64,000 nt of DNA from the NCBI RefSeq assembly GCF_027853245.1, contig NZ_JAPTZM010000007.1; one strand, 5' to 3'. The stretch is from Atlantibacter subterraneus (lineage in GTDB: Bacteria > Pseudomonadota > Gammaproteobacteria > Enterobacterales > Enterobacteriaceae). This document shows, in pieces, positions 8,279 to 16,491 of the stretch (its first letter is position 1; each line of letters opens with the position of its first letter). The notes under the pieces were generated by a model. The model was not told the origin of the DNA and searched no databases. It saw nothing but the letters and a program-made list of their open reading frames with translations. The position numbers and the translations under genes are program-made.

Positions 8279-9748
8279 ATGTCTATTCGACATAGCGTTG
8301 CGGTTGATCTGGGCGCTTCAAGCGGCCGCGTGATGCTGGCGCGCTTCGATACCGCCAGCCGCGATCTGCAATTAAAAGAGATCCACCGCTTCACCAACGC
8401 GCTGATCCGCGACGGGCAGTTTGACTGCTGGGACGTGGACGCGCTGGAAAGCGAAATTCGTTTCGGCCTGCAAAAAGCCTGCGAACAGGGCGTCGCCATC
8501 GACAGCATTGGTATTGATACCTGGGGTGTGGATGTGGTGCTGCTGGATGCACAGGGCCAACGCGTCGGCCCGGCAGTGGCCTATCGCGACAGCCGCACCG
8601 ACGGCATCATGCAGCAGGCGTGCGAATCCCTGGGCCGTGAAGAAATTTATCGCCGCACCGGCATTCAGTTTTTGCCTTTCAATACCCTGTACCAGCTGCG
8701 CGCGCTGACCCAGCAGCAGCCGGAGCGGGTGGAGAGCGTGGCGCACGCCCTGCTGATGCCCGATTACCTGTGCTATCGCCTGACCGGGGTGATGAACTGG
8801 GAGTACACCAACGCCACCACCACCCAACTGGTCAATATCAATACTGATAGCTGGGACGAAACGCTGCTGGAATGGGCGGGCGTACCGGCGCGCTGGTTCG
8901 GCAAACCGAGCCATCCGGGCAGCGTGGTCGGCCATTGGGTGTGCGCTCAGGGCAACCGTATCCCGGTAGTGTCCGTTGCCACCCACGACACCGCCAGCGC
9001 CGTGATCGCCGCGCCGCTGGAAGGCAAAGACGCCGCGTATCTCTCTTCCGGCACCTGGTCGCTGATGGGCTTTGAGAGCAAAACGCCTTATGCCCATGCC
9101 GATGCGCTGGCTGCCAATATCACCAATGAAGGCGGCGCGGAAGGCCGCTACCGGGTGTTGAAAAACATCATGGGGCTGTGGCTGCTCCAGCGCGTCACCA
9201 AAGAGCACAACATCACCGATCTACCCGCGCTGATTGAACGCGCCCGCCAGTTGCCAGCCTGCCGCTGCGTGATCAACCCAAACGACGATCGGTTTATCAA
9301 TCCGCACAACATGAGCCAGGAAATCCAGGCCGCGTGCCGGGAGAGCAATCAGCCCGTCCCGCAAACCGAGGCGGAACTGGCGCGCACCATTTTCGATAGC
9401 CTGGCGCTGCTGTATGCCGATGTGCTGCACGAACTGGCGCGGCTGCGCGGTAAGCCGTTTACCCGCCTGCATATTGTCGGCGGTGGCAGCCAGAATCATT
9501 TTCTCAACCAGCTGTGCGCTGACGCCTGCGGGCTGCCGGTTTCCGCCGGGCCCATCGAGGCCTCAACCCTCGGCAACATCGGCTGCCAGCTGATGGCGCT
9601 GGACGACATCTCTGACGTCGACGACTTCCGCCGGGTGATCAAACAGACCAGCTCACTCACCACTTTTACGCCCAATCAACATAGCGAAATTGCCCGCGTT
9701 GCTGCGCAGTTTCAGCAAACCCATCAAACAAAGGAGCTTTGCGCATGA
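8279..9748 (+). CDS. rhaB: Rhamnulokinase
   Basis: 489-residue FGGY-family kinase that phosphorylates L-rhamnulose to rhamnulose-1-phosphate with ATP. The N-terminal phosphate loop VAVDLGASSGRVML, the sugar-site region GIDTWGVD, and C-terminal LHIVGGGSQN are present. The longest frame opens at 8255, but the ATG at 8279 has AAGGA 8 nt upstream and gives the normal short N-terminus before VAVDLG. First gene of rhaB-rhaA-rhaD-fucO-like-rhaM. Its TGA stop overlaps the rhaA ATG (ATGA). Confidence 0.97.
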   Translation: MSIRHSVAVDLGASSGRVMLARFDTASRDLQLKEIHRFTNALIRDGQFDCWDVDALESEIRFGLQKACEQGVAIDSIGIDTWGVDVVLLDAQGQRVGPAVAYRDSRTDGIMQQACESLGREEIYRRTGIQFLPFNTLYQLRALTQQQPERVESVAHALLMPDYLCYRLTGVMNWEYTNATTTQLVNINTDSWDETLLEWAGVPARWFGKPSHPGSVVGHWVCAQGNRIPVVSVATHDTASAVIAAPLEGKDAAYLSSGTWSLMGFESKTPYAHADALAANITNEGGAEGRYRVLKNIMGLWLLQRVTKEHNITDLPALIERARQLPACRCVINPNDDRFINPHNMSQEIQAACRESNQPVPQTEAELARTIFDSLALLYADVLHELARLRGKPFTRLHIVGGGSQNHFLNQLCADACGLPVSAGPIEASTLGNIGCQLMALDDISDVDDFRRVIKQTSSLTTFTPNQHSEIARVAAQFQQTHQTKELCA

Positions 9749-11004
9749 CTACTTCTATTAATCAGGCATGGGAACTGGCTAAACAGCGTTTTGCCGCCGT
9801 TGGCGTTGATGCCGAACAGGCTCTCGCAGCCCTCGATCGTCTGCCGGTTTCCATGCACTGCTGGCAGGGCGATGACGTCGCCGGTTTCGAAAACCCGGAA
9901 GGCTCGCTGACCGGCGGCATCCAGGCCACCGGCAACTATCCAGGCAAAGCGCGTAACGCTACCGAGCTGCGCGCCGATCTGGAGCAGGCGATGAGCCTGA
10001 TCCCTGGCCCGAAACGCCTGAACCTGCACGCGATCTATCTGGAATCCGATACCCCGGTAGAGCGCAACGCCATTAAACCGGAGCACTTCAAAAACTGGGT
10101 GGAGTGGGCCAAAAAACAGCATATTGGCCTCGATTTTAACCCGTCCTGCTTCTCGCATCCGCTGAGCGCCGACGGTTTTACCCTTTCGCACGCTAACGAT
10201 GAAATTCGTCAGTTCTGGATCGATCACTGCAAAGCCAGCCGCCGCATTTCCGCTTATTTCGGCGAACAGTTGGGTACCCCGTCAGTGATGAACATCTGGA
10301 TCCCGGACGGCATGAAAGACGTGCCGATTGATCGCCTTGGCCCACGCCAGCGCCTGATCGCCGCGCTGGACGAAGTCATCAGCGAGAAGTTCGACGATGC
10401 CCACCATATCGACGCCGTTGAAAGCAAACTGTTTGGCATTGGCGCAGAAAGCTACACCGTCGGCTCCAATGAGTTCTATATGGGCTACGCCGCCAGCCGC
10501 CAGACCGCGCTGTGCCTCGACGCGGGTCACTTCCATCCGACCGAAGTCATTTCCGACAAGATTTCCGCCGCCATGCTGTATGTGCCACGCCTGCTGCTGC
10601 ACGTCAGCCGCCCGGTACGCTGGGACAGCGACCACGTGGTGCTGCTGGATGATGAAACCCAGGCCATCGCCAGCGAAATCATTCGCCATGACCTGTTCGA
10701 CCGCGTGCATATCGGCCTCGACTTCTTCGACGCCTCGATTAACCGCATCGCGGCGTGGGTTATCGGCACTCGCAACATGAAAAAAGCCCTGCTGCGCGCC
10801 CTGCTGGAACCCACCGATCACCTGCGCAAGCTGGAGCTGAACGGCGATTACACCGGTCGTCTGGCGCTGATGGAAGAGCAGAAATCCCTGCCGTGGCAGG
10901 CGGTGTGGGAGATGTATTGCCAGCGCAACGATACCCCGGCGGGCAGCGAATGGCTGGAAAGCGTCCGCGCCTACGAAGAAAGCGTTCTGCGCAAACGCGC
11001 ATAA
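9745..11004 (+). CDS. rhaA: L-rhamnose isomerase
   Basis: 419 residues, identical in length to E. coli RhaA. It is a Mn-dependent TIM-barrel enzyme that converts L-rhamnose to L-rhamnulose. Conserved segments include SMHCWQGDDV, GIQATGNYPGKARN, LDFNPSCFSHP and CLDAGHFHPTEVISDK, which carry metal ligands. Start at ATG 9745 (MTTSINQAWELAK) overlaps the rhaB stop by 4 nt; an AAAGGAG lies inside the rhaB end, supporting coupling. Confidence 0.98.
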   Translation: MTTSINQAWELAKQRFAAVGVDAEQALAALDRLPVSMHCWQGDDVAGFENPEGSLTGGIQATGNYPGKARNATELRADLEQAMSLIPGPKRLNLHAIYLESDTPVERNAIKPEHFKNWVEWAKKQHIGLDFNPSCFSHPLSADGFTLSHANDEIRQFWIDHCKASRRISAYFGEQLGTPSVMNIWIPDGMKDVPIDRLGPRQRLIAALDEVISEKFDDAHHIDAVESKLFGIGAESYTVGSNEFYMGYAASRQTALCLDAGHFHPTEVISDKISAAMLYVPRLLLHVSRPVRWDSDHVVLLDDETQAIASEIIRHDLFDRVHIGLDFFDASINRIAAWVIGTRNMKKALLRALLEPTDHLRKLELNGDYTGRLALMEEQKSLPWQAVWEMYCQRNDTPAGSEWLESVRAYEESVLRKRA

Positions 11005-11062
11005 CGCGCAACGACTCAGGTTCACAGGGGCCACTGGCTGGCCCCGTAAAGGAAACAACACT

Positions 11063-11887
11063 ATGCAGACTATTATTAATTCCTGGTTCGTTCAGGGCAT
11101 GATCAAAGCCACCACCGACGCCTGGCTGAAGGGCTGGGACGAGCGCAACGGCGGTAACTTAACGCTGCGCCTGGATGAGGCGGATATCGCGGATTATCAG
11201 GCCGATTTCCACGCACAACCGCGCTATATCGCTCTCAGCCAACCGATGCCGCTGCTGGCGAACACGCCGTTTATCGTCACCGGCTCCGGCAAATTCTTCC
11301 GCAACGTGCAACTGGCCCCGGCGGCCAACCTCGGCATTGTAAAAGTCGACAGCGACGGCGCGGGTTATCACATCCTGTGGGGTCTGGAAGAGAGCGCGGT
11401 GCCGACCTCTGAGCTTCCGGCGCATTTCCTGTCCCACTGCGAGCGCATCAAAGCTACCCAGGGCAAAGACCGCGTAATTATGCACTGCCACGCCACCAAC
11501 CTGATTGCGCTGACCTATGTGCTGGAAAACCGCACCGACGTCATCACCCGTAAACTGTGGGAAGGCAGCACCGAGTGCCTGGTGGTGTTCCCGGACGGCG
11601 TAGGCATTCTGCCGTGGATGGTGCCGGGCACCGATGAAATCGGCCAGGCCACCGCGCACGAAATGAGCAAGCATTCGCTGGTGCTGTGGCCGTTCCACGG
11701 GGTTTTCGGCAGCGGCCCGACGCTGGATGAAGCCTTCGGCCTGATTGATACCGCCGAGAAATCCGCCGAAATCCTGGTGAAAGTGATCTCCATGGGCGGC
11801 ATGAAACAAACCATCTCCCGCGATGAGCTGATCGCGCTGGGCAAACGCTTTGGCGTTACCCCGCTCGCCAGCGCGCTGGAACTGTAA
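11063..11887 (+). CDS. rhaD: Rhamnulose-1-phosphate aldolase
   Basis: 274 residues, as in E. coli. A class II zinc aldolase that cleaves rhamnulose-1-phosphate into dihydroxyacetone phosphate and L-lactaldehyde. The zinc-ligand segment MHCHATNL and catalytic-site segment GSGKFFRN are visible. AAGGAAA lies about 8-9 nt before the ATG. It is separated from rhaA by 58 nt containing a GGGGCCACTGGCTGGCCCC hairpin that may tune expression within the operon. Confidence 0.97.
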   Translation: MQTIINSWFVQGMIKATTDAWLKGWDERNGGNLTLRLDEADIADYQADFHAQPRYIALSQPMPLLANTPFIVTGSGKFFRNVQLAPAANLGIVKVDSDGAGYHILWGLEESAVPTSELPAHFLSHCERIKATQGKDRVIMHCHATNLIALTYVLENRTDVITRKLWEGSTECLVVFPDGVGILPWMVPGTDEIGQATAHEMSKHSLVLWPFHGVFGSGPTLDEAFGLIDTAEKSAEILVKVISMGGMKQTISRDELIALGKRFGVTPLASALEL

Positions 11888-11899
11888 AGGAAGACAGCC

Positions 11900-13048
11900 A
11901 TGAGCTTTTTATTAGCATTGCCGAAAATCAGCCTGCACGGCGCAGGCGCGATTGGCGATATGGTCAAACTGATCGCCGGGAAAAAATGGGGCAAAGCGCT
12001 GATCGTCACCGACGGTCAGTTGGTGAAAATGGGCCTGCTGGACAGCCTGTTTACCGCGCTGGACGCCCATCAGCTTTCATACCAGCTGTTTGATAAGGTG
12101 TTCCCTAACCCGACAGAAGCGCTGGTGCAGCAGGGTTTCGCCGCGTTTAACGAGGCGCAGTGTGATTACATCATCGCTTTCGGGGGCGGCAGCCCGATTG
12201 ATACCGCCAAAGCAGTGAAGATTTTGACCGCCAATCCAGGGCCATCCACCGCTTACTCCGGCGTCGGCAAAGTCACTCATCCGGGCGTGCCGCTGGTGGC
12301 GATTAACACTACCGCTGGAACGGCGGCGGAGATGACCAGCAACGCGGTGATCATCGACAGCGAACGCCAGGTAAAAGAGGTGATTATCGACCCGAATATC
12401 ATCCCGGATATCGCTGTGGATGATGCCAGCGTGATGCTGGATATCCCGGCTGCCGTCACTGCCGCAACCGGTATGGACGCCCTGACCCACGCGGTGGAAG
12501 CCTATGTCTCGGTGGGCGCGCATCCGCTGACCGACGCCAACGCGCTGGAAGCCATCCGTTTAATCAGCCAGTGGCTGCCGCAGGCGGTGGACAACGGTCA
12601 CAACCTGCAAGCGCGCGAAATGATGGCGTACGGGCAGTATCTGGCGGGAATGGCGTTTAACAGCGCCGGGCTTGGCCTGGTACACGCGCTGGCGCATCAG
12701 CCGGGCGCGACTCATAACCTGCCGCACGGCGTGTGCAACGCGATCCTGCTGCCGGTGATTGAGAATTTTAACCGACCGAACGCCGTGGCGCGTTTTGCGC
12801 GCATAGCCCAGGCGATGGGCGTGGATATTCACGGATTAACCGACGAGCAGGCCAGCCATAAGGCCATCGAAGCGATCCGCGCCCTGTCGGCCCGCGTCGG
12901 CATTCCGTCAGGCTTCGCTGCACTGGGCGTGACTAATGCAGATATCGAAGGCTGGCTGGATAAAGCGCTCGCCGACCCGTGCGCGCCGTGCAACCCGCGT
13001 ACCGCCACCCGTGAAGAAGTGCGGGCGCTGTACCTGGAGGCGTTATGA
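11900..13048 (+). CDS. fucO: Iron-containing alcohol dehydrogenase, predicted lactaldehyde reductase
   Basis: 382-residue group III alcohol dehydrogenase. NAD-binding FGGGSPIDTAKA, INTTAGTAAEMT and the iron-ligand region GLVHALAHQPGATHNLPHG are all present. Placed between rhaD and rhaM with a 12-nt gap after rhaD and a 4-nt overlap with rhaM, so it is clearly part of the rhamnose operon, unlike in E. coli. The likely role is reducing L-lactaldehyde, the RhaD product, to 1,2-propanediol. By eye the sequence sits between E. coli FucO and YiaY, so the fucO symbol is functional shorthand rather than proven orthology. Confidence 0.82.
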   Translation: MSFLLALPKISLHGAGAIGDMVKLIAGKKWGKALIVTDGQLVKMGLLDSLFTALDAHQLSYQLFDKVFPNPTEALVQQGFAAFNEAQCDYIIAFGGGSPIDTAKAVKILTANPGPSTAYSGVGKVTHPGVPLVAINTTAGTAAEMTSNAVIIDSERQVKEVIIDPNIIPDIAVDDASVMLDIPAAVTAATGMDALTHAVEAYVSVGAHPLTDANALEAIRLISQWLPQAVDNGHNLQAREMMAYGQYLAGMAFNSAGLGLVHALAHQPGATHNLPHGVCNAILLPVIENFNRPNAVARFARIAQAMGVDIHGLTDEQASHKAIEAIRALSARVGIPSGFAALGVTNADIEGWLDKALADPCAPCNPRTATREEVRALYLEAL

Positions 13049-13359
13049 TCCGCAAAGCCTTTGTGATGCAGGTGAACCCCGATGCCCATGAAGAGTATCA
13101 ACGCCGCCATTCGCCGATTTGGCCAGAGCTGGAGGCGGTTCTTAAGCAGCACGGTGCTCATCACTACGCTATTTATCTCGATGCACAGCGTAACCTGCTT
13201 TTTGCAACCGTAGAGATCGAGTCAGAAGCCCGCTGGAACGCGGTGGCGGAGACCGAGGTATGCCAACGCTGGTGGAAACATATGCGCGACGTGATGCCGA
13301 GCAATCCGGATAACAGCCCGGTGAGTGAGGAACTTAAAGAGGTGTTTTACCTGGAGTGA
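13045..13359 (+). CDS. rhaM: L-rhamnose mutarotase
   Basis: 104 residues, as in E. coli RhaM (YiiL). It interconverts alpha and beta anomers of L-rhamnose, speeding supply of the form used by RhaA. Starts MIRKAFVMQVNPDAHEEYQRRHSPIWPEL and ends EELKEVFYLE, the standard family ends. It overlaps the preceding dehydrogenase by ATGA and closes the operon; a strong terminator follows. Confidence 0.95.
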   Translation: MIRKAFVMQVNPDAHEEYQRRHSPIWPELEAVLKQHGAHHYAIYLDAQRNLLFATVEIESEARWNAVAETEVCQRWWKHMRDVMPSNPDNSPVSEELKEVFYLE

Positions 13360-13366
13360 GTCAATT

Positions 13367-13394
13367 AGCCCGGCAAAAAAAGCCGGGCTTTTTT
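13367..13394. terminator. Bidirectional terminator after rhaM
   Basis: AGCCCGGC/GCCGGGCT, an 8-bp stem, with an A-run in the loop and T6 following on the plus strand. It serves rhaM and the end of the convergent cupin regulator gene, whose stop overlaps the T-run. Confidence 0.85.
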
Positions 13395-13941
13395 AATTTT
13401 GTTCCGCCACCAGCAGAGCCTGGGTATCCGGCTCCAGCGCCTTAAAGATGTGCTGGCGATCGGCGGGATAGCAGATGTAATCCCCCTCGCCTAACTCCTC
13501 CGGCGCTTCCGTCAGCCCCACCATCGCGCGCCCCTTCGTCACGATAATATGCTCAACCGACCCCGGCGGATGCGGCTGGGAAATACGATCGGCTCCAGGC
13601 TGCGTCAGCAGTAAATACACGTCGCGCCGCGCTCCCGGCGGACAAGCGGCCAGCAAGATCGCCTGATAGTTGGCCTCTCCGGCGATGACTTTCATCCCCT
13701 CGCCACGGCGGATCACCTGCGTGGTAGGCAACTGCGGCTCCAGCAGGCGGGCAAACGGAATATCCAGCGCCACGCACAGCGACCACAGGGTTTCCAGGCT
13801 AGGGTTGCCGTTGCCAGACTCCAGCTGGGACAGGGTGGATTTAGCGATCCCGGCGCGGCGGGCGATTTCCGCCAGCGACAGCCCGGTACGCAGGCGTTCC
13901 CGCACCAGGCTTTTGGCGATAACGCTGATTGGCTGCGTCAT
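13393..13941 (-). CDS. XRE-type regulator with C-terminal cupin domain
   Basis: 182 residues. N-terminal helix-turn-helix (residues about 10-65: LRTGLSLAEIARRAGIAKSTLSQLESGNGNPSLETLW) and C-terminal cupin sensor (about 105-180: PHPPGSVEHIIVTKGRAMVGL...GDYICYPADRQHIF). This layout is common in local repressors that bind a small ligand. It is divergent from the azlCD pair across about 100 bp holding inverted repeats, so it most likely controls azlCD and itself. Ligand unknown; a branched-chain or other amino acid is a guess from the neighbour. Confidence 0.85.
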   Translation of the reverse strand: MTQPISVIAKSLVRERLRTGLSLAEIARRAGIAKSTLSQLESGNGNPSLETLWSLCVALDIPFARLLEPQLPTTQVIRRGEGMKVIAGEANYQAILLAACPPGARRDVYLLLTQPGADRISQPHPPGSVEHIIVTKGRAMVGLTEAPEELGEGDYICYPADRQHIFKALEPDTQALLVAEQN

Positions 13942-13954
13942 AAAATGGCCCCTT

Positions 13955-13979
13955 GTTCGATAAAACGAACGAATCGTTC
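13955..13979. promoter_or_regulatory. Candidate operator for the XRE-cupin regulator
   Basis: GAACGA-A-TCGTTC (13967-13979) is a perfect 6-1-6 inverted repeat; an overlapping GTTCG...CGAAC (13955-13970) adds a second. Further CGTTC-type half-sites occur near 14002 and 14022, around a TATAAT at 14009-14014 that is a candidate azlC -10. Confidence 0.5.
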
Positions 13980-14043
13980 ATCTTGATTAACTATTCGGAT
14001 GCGTTCATTATAATGGATAAACGTTCGATATGGCTAAAAGTGT

Positions 14044-14703
14044 ATGAAACATCCCTTCTCTTCCCTCAAAGGCGACACCATCAAAGCGATCCTACTGGTT
14101 TGTCTGGCCGTCGGCGTCGTGGGCATGTCCTACGGCTCGCTGGCGATGGCGTATGGCTTCCCGATTTGGGTGCCGTTTGTGCTATCGGTATCGGTACTGG
14201 CAGGCGCGTCGGAATTCCTGTTTATCGGCATTGTCGCCAGCGGCGGTAACCCACTGGCCGCGGCAGCGGCAGGATTGCTGGTTAACGCGCGGCATATTCC
14301 GTTCGGCGTAACGGTGCGCGATCTGGTGGGTAAACGCGCCGCCAGTTATCTGGGCTGCCATATCATGAATGATGAAAGCGTGGTGTTTGGCCTGTCGCAG
14401 CCGACCCCGGAACAGCGCAAAGCCGCCTACTGGCTGTGCGGCCTCGGCGTGGCGATTATCTGGCCGCTGGGCGCGCTGCTCGGCGCGGGCGTTGGCAAAC
14501 TGTTGCCCGCGCCGGAAACCATCGGCCTGGACGCGGTCTTCCCCGCCATCCTGCTGGCGCTGGTGATTCCGGCCTTTAAGAACCGCACCACCCTGATCCG
14601 CGCCTGTAGCGGCGCGGCGATTTCCCTTGCCGCCGTGCCTTTCGCCCCCGTCGGGCTGCCGGTTTTACTGTCGCTGTTTGGCTTACTGACGAGGAAGAAA
14701 TAA
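14044..14703 (+). CDS. azlC: AzlC-family large exporter subunit (YgaZ-like)
   Basis: 219-residue inner-membrane protein with about six hydrophobic segments. AzlC/YgaZ proteins pair with a small AzlD/YgaH partner to export branched-chain amino acids. The signature region SEFLFIGIVASGGNPLAAAAAGLLVNARHIPFG is present. Weak RBS (AAAGTG). Its stop overlaps the azlD ATG by one base (TAATG). The substrate here is not established. Confidence 0.88.
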   Translation: MKHPFSSLKGDTIKAILLVCLAVGVVGMSYGSLAMAYGFPIWVPFVLSVSVLAGASEFLFIGIVASGGNPLAAAAAGLLVNARHIPFGVTVRDLVGKRAASYLGCHIMNDESVVFGLSQPTPEQRKAAYWLCGLGVAIIWPLGALLGAGVGKLLPAPETIGLDAVFPAILLALVIPAFKNRTTLIRACSGAAISLAAVPFAPVGLPVLLSLFGLLTRKK

Positions 14704-15026
14704 TGGAAAACATGTCGCTGTTTATCGTCGGGATTGCAGTGCTATCGGCAGGTACTTATCTGATGCGCCTCGGCGGAGCGAAGCTCGGCAGCCGGCTGGC
14801 GCTGTCGGAACGCGCCCAGGCGCTGCTTTCCGACGCGGCAACGGTGCTGCTGTTTTCAGTCGCACTGGCAACCACGTTTTATGAGGGCGAACATTTTGCC
14901 GGGATGGCGCGGGTGCTGGGCGTGGCGTTTGCGGTGTTCCTCGCCTGGCGCAAAATGCCGTTAATCGTGGTGATTATCGCGGCGGCGGCGATCACGGCGC
15001 TGCTGCGCCTGGCGGGCATTAACTAA
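14703..15026 (+). CDS. azlD: AzlD-family small exporter subunit (YgaH-like)
   Basis: 107-residue membrane protein with four hydrophobic segments. Starts MENMSLFIVGIAVLSAGTYLMRLGG, typical of AzlD (the family N-terminus carries a conserved TYxxR-like motif). Translationally coupled to azlC. Together they form the predicted amino-acid exporter under the divergent cupin regulator. Confidence 0.87.
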   Translation: MENMSLFIVGIAVLSAGTYLMRLGGAKLGSRLALSERAQALLSDAATVLLFSVALATTFYEGEHFAGMARVLGVAFAVFLAWRKMPLIVVIIAAAAITALLRLAGIN

Positions 15027-15029
15027 AAA

Positions 15030-15050
15030 AGCGCCCTCAGGCGCTCTTTC
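15030..15050. terminator. Terminator after azlD
   Basis: AGCGCC-CTCA-GGCGCT hairpin with A6 before and CTTTC after, between convergent azlD and the small DUF1471 gene. Confidence 0.65.
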
Positions 15051-15065
15051 GACAGTATCAATCGC

Positions 15066-15275
15066 TTACTTAGTCAGTACGGCAGTCATATGGACCTGGT
15101 TGCCGGTAAACGCTTCGGTGATTTTATACGATGCGCCCGCTTCCTGAGCCTGAGCGGCAATTTTTGCTTCCGCGCTATCCATGGTGGTGCCGGTTGCGGT
15201 CACGGTCTGTGCAGCAAAGGTGCCAAAAGAAGTAGCCAGAGCGATAGCAGCAACAAAAGTTTTGATGTTTTTCAT
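15066..15275 (-). CDS. Small periplasmic DUF1471 (YdgH/BhsA/McbA-type) protein
   Basis: 69-residue protein with a signal peptide (MKNIKTFVAAIALATSFGTFAAQ, cleavage likely after the second Ala of FAA) and a minimal DUF1471 domain (VTATGTTMDSAEAKIAAQAQEAGASYKITEAFTGNQVHMTAVLTK). Members are small secreted proteins, several induced by stress or affecting biofilm; their biochemical role is not known. AAGGAAT-like sequence precedes the ATG. Single gene with its own upstream region of about 190 bp before fdhD. Confidence 0.85.
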   Translation of the reverse strand: MKNIKTFVAAIALATSFGTFAAQTVTATGTTMDSAEAKIAAQAQEAGASYKITEAFTGNQVHMTAVLTK

Positions 15276-15434
15276 AAGGTAATTCCTTCAGGTTGTTTGT
15301 TTAAGTAAGGCGTGTTGCCTTGATGTGATAAATGATAGAGCTGAAGGAGGGAATTAAAAAGCGGAACATTTTGCGAATATCATTCAAATAAATTGAATTA
15401 CTTTTAGGGGCTTTTCCATAAGGCCTAGACCGAA

Positions 15435-15458
15435 ATAAGCCGCCCTCAGGCGGCTTAT
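15435..15458 (-). terminator. Terminator after fdhD
   Basis: ATAAGCCGCC-CTCA-GGCGGCTTAT, a perfect 10-bp stem just past the fdhD stop codon. It is also usable for any transcript coming from the left. Confidence 0.7.
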
Positions 15459-15463
15459 ACGCA

Positions 15464-16291
15464 TCACGAAAAGATACGCTGCGGATGGGTATAAACCGTG
15501 GCCCGACCCTGTTTGGCGAAGCCCACCAGCGTCAGATTGCAGCGCTGCGCCACCTCTACCGCCAGCGTGGTTGCGGCAGACACCGCAATCAAAATCTCGA
15601 CGCCGCACAGCGCCGATTTCTGCACCATCTCATAGCTGGCGCGGCTGGAAACCAGCACCGCGCCATCGCACCAGCCTTCGCGCGCGCGGCGGCCCATCAG
15701 TTTATCCAGCGCCACATGACGGCCAATATCTTCGTGCCCGCCGAGCATATCGCCCTGTGGGTTTAACCACGCCGCTGCATGGGTGCAGCCGGTGATCTGC
15801 CCGATGGGCTGCACGCCGCGCAGCTGGCTGACCACGCTGTCGAGGTTATGGAGGTTAAAGGTCTGGGTAAATGGCAGCGGCGCAACCGGCCTGCCGATAT
15901 CGTTAAGCTGCTCGACGCCGCAAACGCCGCAGCCGGTGCGGCCCGCCAGCGCGCGGCGGCGCTCTTTCAGCCCCATAAAGCGGCGGCTGGACAGCTCGAT
16001 TTGCACTTCGATACCGTTGCAGCTGTTAACAATATCCATCCCGAAAATATCCTGGGGGGAGTCAATAATGCCTTCCGATAGTGAAAAGCCCAGCGCAAAA
16101 AGCTCAAGATCTTTCGGCGTCGCCATCATCACCACATGGGAAATGCCGTTGTAAACCAGCGCAACGGGAACCTCTTCCGCCAGCCAGTCGCTTTTCGGGT
16201 GAGCTAAATCATCGTGCTTCCACAATTCACACTCGCGCACGCCGGTGAACCCGGTCACATTTTCAACACTATCAAGAGGATTGTTATTCAC
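15464..16291 (-). CDS. fdhD: Formate dehydrogenase sulfurtransferase FdhD
   Basis: 275-residue cytoplasmic protein that moves sulfur from cysteine desulfurase IscS to the molybdenum cofactor of formate dehydrogenases. The functional cysteine pair is in AGRTGCGVCGVEQL. Other conserved parts are GFSLSEGII and TGCTHAAAWL...GGHEDIGRHVALDKL. It is divergent from fdoG, as in E. coli, and needed for activity of the selenoenzyme next door. Confidence 0.96.
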   Translation of the reverse strand: MNNNPLDSVENVTGFTGVRECELWKHDDLAHPKSDWLAEEVPVALVYNGISHVVMMATPKDLELFALGFSLSEGIIDSPQDIFGMDIVNSCNGIEVQIELSSRRFMGLKERRRALAGRTGCGVCGVEQLNDIGRPVAPLPFTQTFNLHNLDSVVSQLRGVQPIGQITGCTHAAAWLNPQGDMLGGHEDIGRHVALDKLMGRRAREGWCDGAVLVSSRASYEMVQKSALCGVEILIAVSAATTLAVEVAQRCNLTLVGFAKQGRATVYTHPQRIFS

Positions 16292-16491
16292 TTTTTGTTA
16301 ACCGTATTGGAACACCCTTAACACTATTGTGGTATTCTGGGGGGACTTTCCCTCCTTGCAGGAGGGTTAATCCAGCAATTCTGAACCTTTGCGGATACAA
16401 CCGCAAAATAAAAACAAAGACCCAATGAATTTCGTGCGCAGGATAGCGAAAAACGGCGGGGAAGTGACAATGTCAAAACAAGGAGCGATCC

